Positions 37,101 to 44,611 of a DNA stretch of 46,989 nt are shown in pieces (position 1 is the first letter of the stretch; every line of letters starts with the position of its first letter). Both the position numbers and the translations under genes were made by a program. Below the pieces are notes generated by a model, which was not told where the DNA came from, ran no database searches, and was given only the letters and a program-made list of their open reading frames with translations. This DNA is from Mycobacterium sp. Its GTDB lineage: Bacteria > Actinomycetota > Actinomycetes > Mycobacteriales > Mycobacteriaceae. The stretch is from contig JAOPVX010000217.1 of NCBI GenBank assembly GCA_025965975.1, positions 1 to 46,989 on the forward strand. Direction: 5' to 3'.

Positions 37101-37103
37101 GGT

Positions 37104-37139
37104 AAAACGGCCCCCGGAGAACTCTCCGGGGGCCGTTTT
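37104..37139 (+). terminator. Strong intrinsic terminator after tRNA-Met
   Basis: AAAACGGCCCCCGGAGA (37104-37120) is matched by TCTCCGGGGGCCGTTTT (37123-37139), a near-perfect hairpin flanked by A- and T-runs, so it can work in both directions. It begins 3 nt after the tRNA. Confidence 0.93.
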
Positions 37140-37341
37140 CATGCCACTTGTGAACGGATTTGTGAACGTCATGTCTGCGATCCTCGTCTGACGTCGGGTC
37201 CCAGCTGCGGCCGACGAGGAACGATGCCGCCTGCTCTGCGGCCTCGCGGTCATCGTTGTTGAGCACGTGGGCGTAGGTCTGCAGGAAGAACCCGACGTTG
37301 GCATGCTCGATGCGGTCGCTGACCACCTTCGGGCTCACACC
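37104..37341 (-). pseudogene. C-terminal remnant of a tyrosine integrase at the tRNA
   Basis: The minus-strand frame from 37341 reads GVSPKVVSDRIEHANVGFFL followed by QTYAHVLNNDDREAAEQAA, the C-terminal region of phage-type tyrosine recombinases (box II R/H..GH..V and the catalytic Tyr in TYAHV). Upstream of 37341 the frame no longer resembles an integrase, so the N-terminal 80 % is lost. The frame runs on through the terminator into the tRNA antisense (GTRFELATSGL), as in integrases that target tRNA 3' ends. It marks a former integration event. Confidence 0.75.
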
Positions 37342-37830
37342 TCGACTTGGCGGCCGCGGCAACTTGTGACGTGACGTTCGGACCGGATGCACTGGCTCTC
37401 CGCAGAATCGAGCGAGGCGGTCATGAATATGTCATGCCGATCCAATAGGTGGGTCGTATGTCTGTCGTAGCTCGCGTGCTGCGCCGAACTCACGACGACA
37501 TCCCAACGGCCAACGTTGGACGAGGCTAACCGCGGGGCATCCTCGCAATCTTCAACTGGACGAGACAGTTTTTGTCCTGGCCGGATTTAGGTTGCGAGTC
37601 GCTACCGGGGTTCGGACCGCTCGCGAACAATGTTGATTGGATGTCAAGTGCGAACTTATGTGGATGGTTCGATCCAATATGGCGAATGTCCTGTGCCGCA
37701 GGCCGGTGGCGAAGCAGAACTGGGGCCGCGCCTCTGAGTGCGTCCTGGGCTAGCTGGGCAATTCGCCTCTGCGGCGGCGACGTTCCGCTGGGTTGGTGAC
37801 GCCGTATTCTTGTTCTTGGCGCAGCGGACG
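37342..37830. other. 489-bp stretch without a recognisable gene
   Basis: Between the integrase remnant and the TetR gene. Short open frames exist on both strands but none has recognisable motifs or a convincing ribosome site. The lower GC around 37600-37690 differs from the flanks, which suggests decayed mobile DNA. Confidence 0.5.
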
Positions 37831-38403
37831 CTAGACCGGCCATGACGACGTCCGCAGGCCGTCCACCACAATGGTGGTCACCTGCTCGGCCAACTCCGCG
37901 TTGTAACTCTGCATCGCCTGACATCCAACCAGAAGCGCCTTCACCTCCGGCACGCCGACATCCCGCCGCGCGGTGCCCGCTTTTTGGGCTGCGCGCAGCA
38001 GTTCGCCGAGAAGGGCGCGGAAGGCCTGGTCGGCGTCCGGTGCCGCACTCTCGACGTCGATCTCGTAACCCGCCAGCGCGTCGACCAAACCGCGGTCGCA
38101 CGCGCCCCACCGCAGCACCATCGACCGCAGAAAAGTGAATAGCGCCTCGCCAGGCTCGTCGGAGTTCAGCACTGCGTAGCCGTCGTCGACGATGCGCTGG
38201 AGCCGGTCCTTCACGACCGCCCGAACGAGGTCCTCCTTAGTGGGGAAATGCCGGTAGACGGTGCCGGCGCCGACACCGGCCCGGCGGGCGATCTCGTCGA
38301 TGGGGACGGACAACCCTTCGGCAGCGAACGTCTCGTAGGCCACCTCGAGCACTCGGGCGCGGTTCCGAGCCGCGTCGGCACGCAGCGGCCGCGCTTGAGC
38401 CAT
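37831..38403 (-). CDS. TetR-family regulator of the adjacent SDR
   Basis: A 190-residue TetR protein. The helix-turn-helix is IDEIARRAGVGAGTVYRHFP (about 38-57), with a C-terminal domain that resembles the SbtR-type ligand fold. The start is ATG at 38403 (MAQARPLRAD). It is divergent from the SDR gene, the usual arrangement for local repression. It belongs to the accessory block downstream of tRNA-Met. Confidence 0.86.
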   Translation of the reverse strand: MAQARPLRADAARNRARVLEVAYETFAAEGLSVPIDEIARRAGVGAGTVYRHFPTKEDLVRAVVKDRLQRIVDDGYAVLNSDEPGEALFTFLRSMVLRWGACDRGLVDALAGYEIDVESAAPDADQAFRALLGELLRAAQKAGTARRDVGVPEVKALLVGCQAMQSYNAELAEQVTTIVVDGLRTSSWPV

Positions 38404-38430
38404 ATCACACCACCTCTGGCCGGTCCGCCA

Positions 38431-38486
38431 TTGACAAAGCGGGGCGATCGTTACGTATAGTCGGATCAACCGGAGTGCACGCCCCG
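38431..38486 (+). promoter_or_regulatory. SDR/TetR divergent promoter region
   Basis: TTGACA (38431-38436) and TATAGT (38456-38461) form a strong sigma-70-type promoter toward the SDR, although the spacer is 19 bp. An imperfect inverted repeat AAGCGGGGCG (38437-38446) and CGCCCCGTTT (38480-38489), matching at 9 of 10 positions, brackets the start region and may be a TetR site. Confidence 0.5.
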
Positions 38487-38511
38487 TTTACATTCTAGTT
38501 GGGAGCATCCC

Positions 38512-39453
38512 ATGCCTAAGTGGACCACATCCGACATTCCGGACCAGACCGGCCGCACCGCGGTCGTCACCGGCGCCAATACCGGCCTGGGCTTTCATAC
38601 GGCGGCCGCGCTCGCTGCGCACGGCGCGCACGTCGTGCTCGCCGTTCGCAGCCTCGACAAGGGCAAGGAGGCCGTCGAGAAGATCACCGCGGCCAGCCCC
38701 GGCGCCGCCGTGACGCTGGAAGAGTTGGACCTGGCCTCGTTGGACTCCGTCCGGGCCGCCGCCGACCAGCTGCGGTCCAAGCATGACGTCATCGACCTGC
38801 TGATCAACAACGCCGGCGTGTACGCGCCCAAGTCGATTACCAAGGACGGCTTCGAGCTGCACTTCGGCACCAATCACCTTGGCCACTTCGCGCTGACCGG
38901 CCTGCTGTTGGATCGCCTGCTCCCGGCGCCCGGTTCGCGGGTGGTGACGGTCAGCAGCGTCGCGCACCGCGTCGGCGCCGCCATTCACTTCGACGATCTG
39001 CAGTGGGAGCGCAGCTACAGCCGGGCGGGCGCCTACGGGCAGTCCAAGCTGGCCAACCTGCTGTTCACCTACGAACTGCAACGCCGGCTGGTCCCGCGTG
39101 GGACGACAATCGCCGCCGCCGCCCACCCTGGCGGCTCGGACACTGAACTGATGCGAAACATGCCCGCTCCGCTGCGGGTGGCGACCGCCGCCGTCGCACC
39201 GCTGTTCCAGGGCGCGGACATGGGGGCATTGCCGACGCTGCGGGCCGCCACCGACCCGGGCGTGCTCGGCGGTCAGTGCTTCGGGCCCGACGGCCTCGGC
39301 GGGTTGCGCGGCTATCCGAAGGTGGTGGCGTCCAGCGACCAGTCGCACGACGCGACCCTGCAGCGACGGCTGTGGGAGGTGTCAGAAGAACTGACCGGAG
39401 TGGTGTATCCGGTTGACGTGACGGCCAGATTTCGGTCAAATGCAGCAAACTAG
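38512..39453 (+). CDS. SDR oxidoreductase, retinol-dehydrogenase-like
   Basis: A 313-residue NAD(P)-dependent SDR. Cofactor motif TGANTGLG (20-27), NNAG (99-102), the TNHLGHFALT block, catalytic serine in VSSVAH (148-149) and YGQSK (Y175, K179). This subgroup resembles mammalian retinol dehydrogenases and many mycobacterial paralogues of unknown substrate. GGGAG at 38501-38505 precedes the ATG at 38512. Confidence 0.88.
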   Translation: MPKWTTSDIPDQTGRTAVVTGANTGLGFHTAAALAAHGAHVVLAVRSLDKGKEAVEKITAASPGAAVTLEELDLASLDSVRAAADQLRSKHDVIDLLINNAGVYAPKSITKDGFELHFGTNHLGHFALTGLLLDRLLPAPGSRVVTVSSVAHRVGAAIHFDDLQWERSYSRAGAYGQSKLANLLFTYELQRRLVPRGTTIAAAAHPGGSDTELMRNMPAPLRVATAAVAPLFQGADMGALPTLRAATDPGVLGGQCFGPDGLGGLRGYPKVVASSDQSHDATLQRRLWEVSEELTGVVYPVDVTARFRSNAAN

Positions 39454-39552
39454 GTTGACCAACCGGCTGTCGGAAAACGAAAAAGGTTCTCCCGGCCGGG
39501 CACTACACCCACTCCGGGCAATGACAACCGAGCCCAAGGATTCAGGGCAGTC

Positions 39553-40419
39553 ATGACCACCTCGGTGAACATCGCCGCGATCATGAATCAACCCGGGCGG
39601 GTCCGGGCTTTGCGCCGTGTCGTGGAGACGGTTGCCGATGGGCTCGGATCACTCGTCGACCTCTACCGGCCGTATGTCGACGGGCTGCAGACCCTGCCCC
39701 GCGATGGGCGATTCCTGTTGGTAGGCAACCACACCCAGTCCGGTGCCGAGGTCTTCTTGATCTCGTACTTGGTGCGGCGCGCGATCGGCACCCGAGTGCG
39801 GCCCCTGGCCGAACGGGGCATGGGCCGTATGCGCGGCCCGGCCGGCGATCTGTTCGCCGCCTACGGCGCTGTCGTCGGGGCGCCGGAGACCGCCCGCGAA
39901 CTGATGCGCCACAACGAAACCATTCTGGTCTTTCCCGGCGGTGGCCGCGAGATCCCCAAATTCAAAGGCGAGGAGCACACCCTGCGGTGGCAGGGCCGGT
40001 CCGGATTCGCCCGCCTGTCGGCGGAGAGCAACTATCCGATCGTGCCCGTCGGGCTCGCCGGCGGCGACGACGTTTACCAGAGCCTGACCACGCGCGAGGG
40101 TCGGTGGGGGCAGCTGAGCCACGGCCTCACCGAGAAACTGTCCGGTCGCACCGACATGGCACTACCGCTGATGCACGGGATCGGCCCCACCCTGATACCC
40201 CGGCCGCAGCGAATGTATCTGCGCTTCGCTGCCCCCATCGACACCACCAAACCCACACGGGTCTCGGAAGAGAAGTGGGTCGCCGCCGTCAAACAGAACA
40301 CCCAGGAATCACTGGAGCAGACCCTGGCCGACCTCCTGGTCATCCGTAGCAGCGATCCCTACCGCGAGCTGAACCCGCTGGCCTGGCGCAATGCGACCCA
40401 GCCACCAACCGAGCACTGA
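39553..40419 (+). CDS. PlsC/DGAT-type acyltransferase
   Basis: A 288-residue acyltransferase of the lysophospholipid-acyltransferase fold. GNHTQSGAEV (58-67) stands for the HX4D catalytic motif, with the aspartate position occupied by Ala and a Glu one residue later. FPGGGREIPKFKGE (127-140) is the acyl-acceptor loop and IVPVGLAGGDDVY the third block. The GGGRE form is typical of the branch related to diacylglycerol and phytyl-ester synthases. No clear membrane segment. 99 bp downstream of the SDR, possibly co-transcribed. Confidence 0.8.
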   Translation: MTTSVNIAAIMNQPGRVRALRRVVETVADGLGSLVDLYRPYVDGLQTLPRDGRFLLVGNHTQSGAEVFLISYLVRRAIGTRVRPLAERGMGRMRGPAGDLFAAYGAVVGAPETARELMRHNETILVFPGGGREIPKFKGEEHTLRWQGRSGFARLSAESNYPIVPVGLAGGDDVYQSLTTREGRWGQLSHGLTEKLSGRTDMALPLMHGIGPTLIPRPQRMYLRFAAPIDTTKPTRVSEEKWVAAVKQNTQESLEQTLADLLVIRSSDPYRELNPLAWRNATQPPTEH

Positions 40420-40477
40420 CACCCAGCACCTTGAGCGCGACACGCACGATCTTGTAGGCATTGTTGTATCGCCAACG

Positions 40478-40943
40478 ATGACAACAGAAAACCTCGCGGC
40501 GGACCAGGCCGAGTCGCGGGCCGGGCTCGGACCGTAAGTCGGTCAACAAACGCTCCACCCCCACCGACACGCCGACGCCAGCGCCTAGTGTTATCACCGC
40601 GGCCGGCAACACGAGTGCGTCCAGTGCGGGCGCAGCACAGTAGAGGCTCGAGTGGCTGACGCAACAGGCCCAGCAGGCGCAGAACGAAGCCAGCCAGGCC
40701 AACACCCGGGCGCAGAACGCGCAGAACCAGGCCAACCTGGCGGCTCAGCAGGGTCAGCAGGCGCAGAACGAGGCCCAGCAGGCCAACCAGCGCGCCCAGA
40801 ACGCCCAGGAGAACGCCGAACAGGCCAACCAGCAGGCGCAGGCAGCCGAGGACCAGGCCACCCGGTCTTATGAGCTGGCCAGCCAGGCCGAGCAGCAGGG
40901 CCTGCAGGCTCGGCAGAACGTGCAGCAACTTCAGCGCGTTTAG
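40478..40943 (+). pseudogene. Ala/Gln/Asn-rich coiled-coil protein, start-less and interrupted
   Basis: From 40644 to the TAG at 40941 one frame reads an uninterrupted heptad-like coil (TQQAQQAQNEASQANTRAQN ...) with a 28-residue duplication: AQNEASQANTRAQNAQ recurs as AQNEAQQANQRAQNAQ. This frame has no ATG, GTG or TTG before the coil. It is preceded by a TAG (40641) right after ...SSAGAAQ, and further upstream a possible N-terminus MTTENLAADQAESRAGLG (ATG 40478) lies in another frame. One frameshift and one CAG-to-TAG change would explain this. The opposite strand's long leucine-rich frame is its shadow. Family not recognised. Confidence 0.5.
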
Positions 40944-41276
40944 CGCCACGTGGGCAGAAGGTCGGCGGGCCACGCCGAGTGTGGGGCCCGCCGGTCTGCC
41001 CTGGGATCACCACGTAACCCGGTGTGCCGCACGGGGCGCCGCTATCTTGAGGTGGAGTGGCGTGGTCGACACTGGCGCTCTCCACAGGTCTGTCGTATGC
41101 GACGGATACCCATCGAGTTGGTGGCTTCCGACATCGTCACGTACGTTCCGTCACGGTCGTGTGGTCGTGTGGCATCGTTGAATTGCCTCCGGTTTCCGAC
41201 AGCCGCCGCGGACTGCTGGCTCGTGATACCACGTTCGATTGTGTCTGATGGTCGCTAGCAGCGGCTCCGAATACCC
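40944..41276. other. Gene-free interval
   Basis: Apart from the hairpin at its left end, these 333 bases show no reading frame with recognisable motifs or a ribosome site on either strand. Confidence 0.5.
40952..41001 (+). terminator. Long imperfect hairpin after the coiled-coil gene
   Basis: GGGCAGA (40952-40958) pairs with TCTGCCC (40995-41001) and CGGCGGGC (40963-40970) with GCCCGCCG (40986-40993). Starting 9 nt after the stop it may end transcription, though no U-run follows. Confidence 0.45.
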
Positions 41277-41786
41277 TCACAAGTCGCCGGGAGTAGGTGA
41301 GGCGGCCATCTCCAGGTAGTGGGTCCTGCCGGTGCCGGCGTCGTTGTTAGGCTGCAGGCTTAGACCGGGATCCGGTGTGGCGCACCGAGAGTCAAGATCG
41401 ACTAGCTGCTGGCCGCGCAGGAGCAGGAGACTTCGAGCACTAACGAGAACCGCTTGGTGCGGGAGCTCGAGTTTCTCTGCGGCACGCTCTGGAGGCCATT
41501 CGACCGGTTCGGCCTGACCGGGAATCAACAGCGCGGTGTCGGGAAGATGGTTCTCTGCCAACGTAACCCACGTCTTCGCAGCTTCATCCTCACTGAAGCC
41601 TGCGATCGCCAACCAGGATGGGAACCGCCGCGAATCTGTCTCGACGACATCCTGCGCACCGCCGCAGGCAAAAAGCGCACCGCTCTGAGACTTAGCCGCC
41701 GCGCGCAACCGCTCAATCACGGGCTCGCCGGGCGCCGGCGAGTGCGGATCGGCCCAGGCCACGACATAGCTGCTGAAGCGGCTCAC
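41277..41786 (-). CDS. Small protein of unknown function, possibly DUF1330-like
   Basis: A 169-residue protein starting with GTG at 41786, which overlaps the methyltransferase stop as GTGA. A segment with a conserved-looking pattern (RRFPSWLAIAGFSEDEAAKTWV, in part) recalls the ferredoxin-like DUF1330 fold, but similarity is weak. The C-terminal 40 residues look disordered. It is the last gene of the minus-strand operon that begins with the MFS gene. Function unknown. Confidence 0.55.
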   Translation of the reverse strand: MSRFSSYVVAWADPHSPAPGEPVIERLRAAAKSQSGALFACGGAQDVVETDSRRFPSWLAIAGFSEDEAAKTWVTLAENHLPDTALLIPGQAEPVEWPPERAAEKLELPHQAVLVSARSLLLLRGQQLVDLDSRCATPDPGLSLQPNNDAGTGRTHYLEMAASPTPGDL

Positions 41787-42649
41787 CGGTGTGCCCCCGA
41801 GCCGATCGATACTGTATGGATCCAGGCGCTGATCAACGCCGGCATCATCACAATGCCCCCGCTGCCGGCAAGTTCCTGCTGCAGGCGCGGCAGGAGAGCG
41901 TCAAAGTCAGCGAGTTCGTCGGTAACCAAACCCAATTGCTCGGCGACGGGGAACAGCAAGCGCCATACCTCCACCGGGTAGGCCAAGATCTCCGCGTCGT
42001 CGGCTCCACCCACCGGCGCACCGAGGGTCATGCGCGGGGCACCCAGACCCGCGCGCTGAAAAAGCGTGTGCAGTGTCATGCCGAATCCGGGGTCGAGGCC
42101 GGCGCCCCGGAATGCCTCGGCGATACCGTCCACCAGCGCCCGCGACACCGGCAGGTCAGGGACACTGCCGGCGGCCGTCATGTCAAACTCACCGAACGCG
42201 ATGAGACCACCCGGTCTGACCAGGGCGGCAAATTGCCGTAGCGCAGCGACCGGGTCGGGCAGGTGCATCAGGATCAGCCGCCCGATCACGGCATCGACCG
42301 GCTCGTCGAGAACGATGTCAGCGATCATGGCCTGCTGAAAGCTCACCACGGACAGGCCCTGCTGTGCGGCGCGTGTGCGGGCCACCTCGATAATCTCGGC
42401 CGCGGAGTCGACGCCGAGCACGGTCCCGGTGGGCTCTACCAGCCGTGCGGCCACAAACGACACATCGCCGGGCCCGCAGCCGACATCGAGGACCCGCATC
42501 CCGGGCCGCAGCCCCGCTCGGCGCAGCGCATGCTCGGTGAGGTCGTTGTACAGATGTCCTTGCAGCAGCAGTCGCTGAACTTCCACATCGGCATGACCCA
42601 GGACATACGTGCTGCCGCCGGGTTTCGGCGAGGTTTCGCGGACACTCAT
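41783..42649 (-). CDS. Class I SAM-dependent methyltransferase
   Basis: A 288-residue methyltransferase: motif I VLDVGCGPGD (53-62), motif II acidic residue in VLGVDSA, motif IV VDAVIGRLILMHLPDP and post-motif VRPGGLIAFGEF. A helical C-terminal cap follows. It resembles small-molecule methyltransferases of the UbiE/Methyltransf_11 type; substrate unknown. ATG at 42649 lies 2 nt after the stop of the upstream remnant, whose GGAG serves as ribosome site. Confidence 0.85.
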   Translation of the reverse strand: MSVRETSPKPGGSTYVLGHADVEVQRLLLQGHLYNDLTEHALRRAGLRPGMRVLDVGCGPGDVSFVAARLVEPTGTVLGVDSAAEIIEVARTRAAQQGLSVVSFQQAMIADIVLDEPVDAVIGRLILMHLPDPVAALRQFAALVRPGGLIAFGEFDMTAAGSVPDLPVSRALVDGIAEAFRGAGLDPGFGMTLHTLFQRAGLGAPRMTLGAPVGGADDAEILAYPVEVWRLLFPVAEQLGLVTDELADFDALLPRLQQELAGSGGIVMMPALISAWIHTVSIGSGAHR

Positions 42650-42651
42650 CG

Positions 42652-42793
42652 TTATGCTCCGATCTCTGTCAGTCGTGCGAAGGTTTCTTTGTGTTTGTGC
42701 AGGAATTGGGGAAGCGATTGTGGGGGCCGGCCGATGAGGCGTTCGAATAGCTCAATCAGCCTCCTGCCTGCCACTGCGACGGCATCGTTGGCC
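42652..42793 (-). pseudogene. C-terminal fragment of an NmrA/SDR-type protein
   Basis: A minus-strand frame ending in TAA at 42654 reads AGRRLIELFERLIGRPPQSL followed by PQFLHKHKETFARL. The pattern GRPP-S-xx-F--H---F is the usual C-terminus of NmrA-like NAD(P)-binding proteins. There is no start or cofactor domain; the upstream gene ends in a different frame where the fragment begins. It appears to be the tail of a deleted gene. Confidence 0.4.
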
Positions 42794-43507
42794 TCATGAC
42801 ACCGTCACCTCGGTGATGTCGAGCTCGACGAAGGCGACGTCGGTGTTGGGTGTGCCGTCTTCGCGGCGGCCGTAGACCCGCCGCCGGGTCGGCACCATCA
42901 GTCCGGAGAATTCCCGGTGGTCATCGCAGTAGTGCGCCACCGGAACGGAGCCGGCGACCTCTGCGGCGTAGTCGAGCCGTTGGAGCAGGCCGTGGTCGTC
43001 GAAGTACAGCACCTGCTCGGCGCCGTGCGTCGGCACGTCGGCCGGGAAGGTGACCCGGAGCCGGCCCCAGGTCTGTGAGCCTTCGGTCCACGGTGAGATC
43101 TTTTCGACAACGAAGCCGGGCCAGGTCAACAGGAAGGGCAGGCAGAGATAGTTCCACAGGGCGTAGCCGGTGAAATACAACAGATGCAGGTCATCCCATG
43201 GGGTTTCGGGCGGGAGGCTTGACATCGCTGTGCGGGGGTTGTCGCGACGTCGTTCCGCTCCGTCGTCTGTGGTCACTGCGACGCGATCGGGCTCGAACAG
43301 CCCGCGCGCCGCGCCGGCGAAGGGTCGGAAGGTGAGCCGAGGCGTGGTGACTTCCGCGGTGGCTTGCGCTGTGCTCAGACCGTCGGGATGCCCTTTGGCC
43401 GTGAACAGCGCGCCGCGGGCGGTCAGCGTCGCGGTGATGTTCTTCAGCGCCTGCCATCGGTCGAGACCGCCGTGGCCATCGAGCGCGAGATCGAGCAGAT
43501 CAGACAT
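42794..43507 (-). CDS. Conserved protein of unknown function
   Basis: A 237-residue protein starting MSDLLDLALDGHGGLDRWQA (ATG 43507, with AAGGA 6 nt upstream). The body alternates short hydrophobic strands with charged loops, suggesting a beta-rich lipid- or ligand-binding fold; the opening HGGLDRW resembles proteins related to outer-membrane lipoprotein sorting factors, but this is weak. No signal peptide. It is inside the minus-strand operon. I do not recognise a function. Confidence 0.68.
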   Translation of the reverse strand: MSDLLDLALDGHGGLDRWQALKNITATLTARGALFTAKGHPDGLSTAQATAEVTTPRLTFRPFAGAARGLFEPDRVAVTTDDGAERRRDNPRTAMSSLPPETPWDDLHLLYFTGYALWNYLCLPFLLTWPGFVVEKISPWTEGSQTWGRLRVTFPADVPTHGAEQVLYFDDHGLLQRLDYAAEVAGSVPVAHYCDDHREFSGLMVPTRRRVYGRREDGTPNTDVAFVELDITEVTVS

Positions 43508-43515
43508 GGTGTTCC

Positions 43516-43707
43516 TTAAGCTTGTAGGTGTCTGGGGGTGGTGCCCTGGAGGCCCATGGCGGTGGGGGTAGCTGCTGGTTGGGTGTGCACGTATGCCTCG
43601 AGCGCAATGGCTGCGTCCCGTGCTGGATGCTCTGGCCACTGATTGAGACCCGATGCGAATCCCTTTCGGTTCGAGGACAATTCGCTATCGAACGGGCAGT
43701 CGATCAT
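43516..43707 (-). CDS. Small hypothetical protein in the operon
   Basis: A 63-codon frame whose ATG (43707) overlaps the hydrolase stop as ATGA and whose TAA lies 8 nt before the next gene start. Position and coupling favour real translation; the sequence (ALEAYVHTQPAATPTAMG near the end) has no recognised motif and could instead be a remnant. Confidence 0.35.
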   Translation of the reverse strand: MIDCPFDSELSSNRKGFASGLNQWPEHPARDAAIALEAYVHTQPAATPTAMGLQGTTPRHLQA

Positions 43708-44600
43708 GAGTCGGCAGCCGTTTTTGTTCGTTGCAGCAGTATCCGGGCCATCTCGGTGGGGCGTTCGAGGGCGGAGAAGTGCCCGGTGTCGGCCACGGTG
43801 ATCGTCTCGACGTCGCTCAACAAGCGTGCGACTTTTTCCCGCTCTGCCGGGCGCGACCAGTCCCGCTCGCTGTAGACCAGCGTCACCGACGCTGGCACAT
43901 CCGCGTAGCGAGGTCGTGCCTCGACAAATCCGTTGAGGTTGCGCATGATTGCGCGGGCGACTTTCGGATAGCCCTTGCGGCTGCCGCTTCGACGAAGTTC
44001 GATGAGGAAGTCTCTCGGCAGCTTGTTCGGATCGGCGAAACCGCCCCGCAGCACGCCCTTTAGGATCGGCTCGCTTTCCATCCGGGCGAAAACCGGTCCA
44101 GAGCCGGGCAGCCGGATGGATGTTCCGATGACTCGGGCGAACCAGTTGCCCCGTTCGAGTCCGCTCGGGTAGTCGTAGGGGTTGAACGCGACGACCTCGC
44201 TTACTCTTTCTTTCAGGTCGACCGATGCGGACAACGCGAGCGCGGCTCCGAGCGATTCACCAGCCAGCGTGACGTCGTGCAGGTCGAGGCCCGTGATGAA
44301 CTCGACCACGGCGGTATGCAGGTCCGGCTGCTCATATCGGGCGCCCGGCACGATCTCGGACCATCCCATGCCGGGCAGATCCACCGCGTAGACGGTGAAC
44401 GAATCCCACAGCAGCGGGATGACGCGCTGGAAGTAGTCCAGCTGCGTGCGCACGGTGTGTAGCAGGACCAGCGACGGGCCGGTGCCCGCGATGAAGTAGC
44501 GCAGCCGCGAACCGTCGGGTCGGGTGAAGAACCTGACCTCACCGCGGCCGTCGCTCCACGTCGCCGTGTAGGCCTGTTCGGGAATCTCGTTGTGCTGCAT
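43704..44600 (-). CDS. Alpha/beta-hydrolase
   Basis: A 298-residue hydrolase. The nucleophile elbow is LAGESLGAAL (S116), with LLHTVRTQ after strand 3, DLPGMGWSE, YSERDWS and ADTGHFSALERP supplying the remaining triad. It resembles epoxide-hydrolase, haloperoxidase or C-C hydrolase relatives. I chose ATG at 44600, with AAAGGA upstream; an ATG at 44615 overlapping the MFS stop as ATGA is an alternative. Part of the MFS-led operon. Confidence 0.84.
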   Translation of the reverse strand: MQHNEIPEQAYTATWSDGRGEVRFFTRPDGSRLRYFIAGTGPSLVLLHTVRTQLDYFQRVIPLLWDSFTVYAVDLPGMGWSEIVPGARYEQPDLHTAVVEFITGLDLHDVTLAGESLGAALALSASVDLKERVSEVVAFNPYDYPSGLERGNWFARVIGTSIRLPGSGPVFARMESEPILKGVLRGGFADPNKLPRDFLIELRRSGSRKGYPKVARAIMRNLNGFVEARPRYADVPASVTLVYSERDWSRPAEREKVARLLSDVETITVADTGHFSALERPTEMARILLQRTKTAADS

Positions 44601-44611
44601 TTCTTTTCCTT

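Noticed and set aside
37123-37160. TCTCCGGGGGCCG hairpin considered as an attachment-site core
   Set aside because: Explained better as the bidirectional terminator of tRNA-Met; the attachment core is more likely the tRNA 3' end itself.
37572-37799. 75-residue plus-strand frame in the gap after the integrase remnant
   Set aside because: Tryptophan- and cysteine-rich with no recognisable motif, no ribosome site, and it runs toward the TetR gene end; probably chance.
40359-40973. Long leucine-rich reading frame on the minus strand looking like a membrane protein
   Set aside because: It is the antisense of the CAG/GCC-rich coiled-coil frame (CTG and GGC codons give Leu and Gly) and also overlaps the acyltransferase end. 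No start signal or realistic helix layout.
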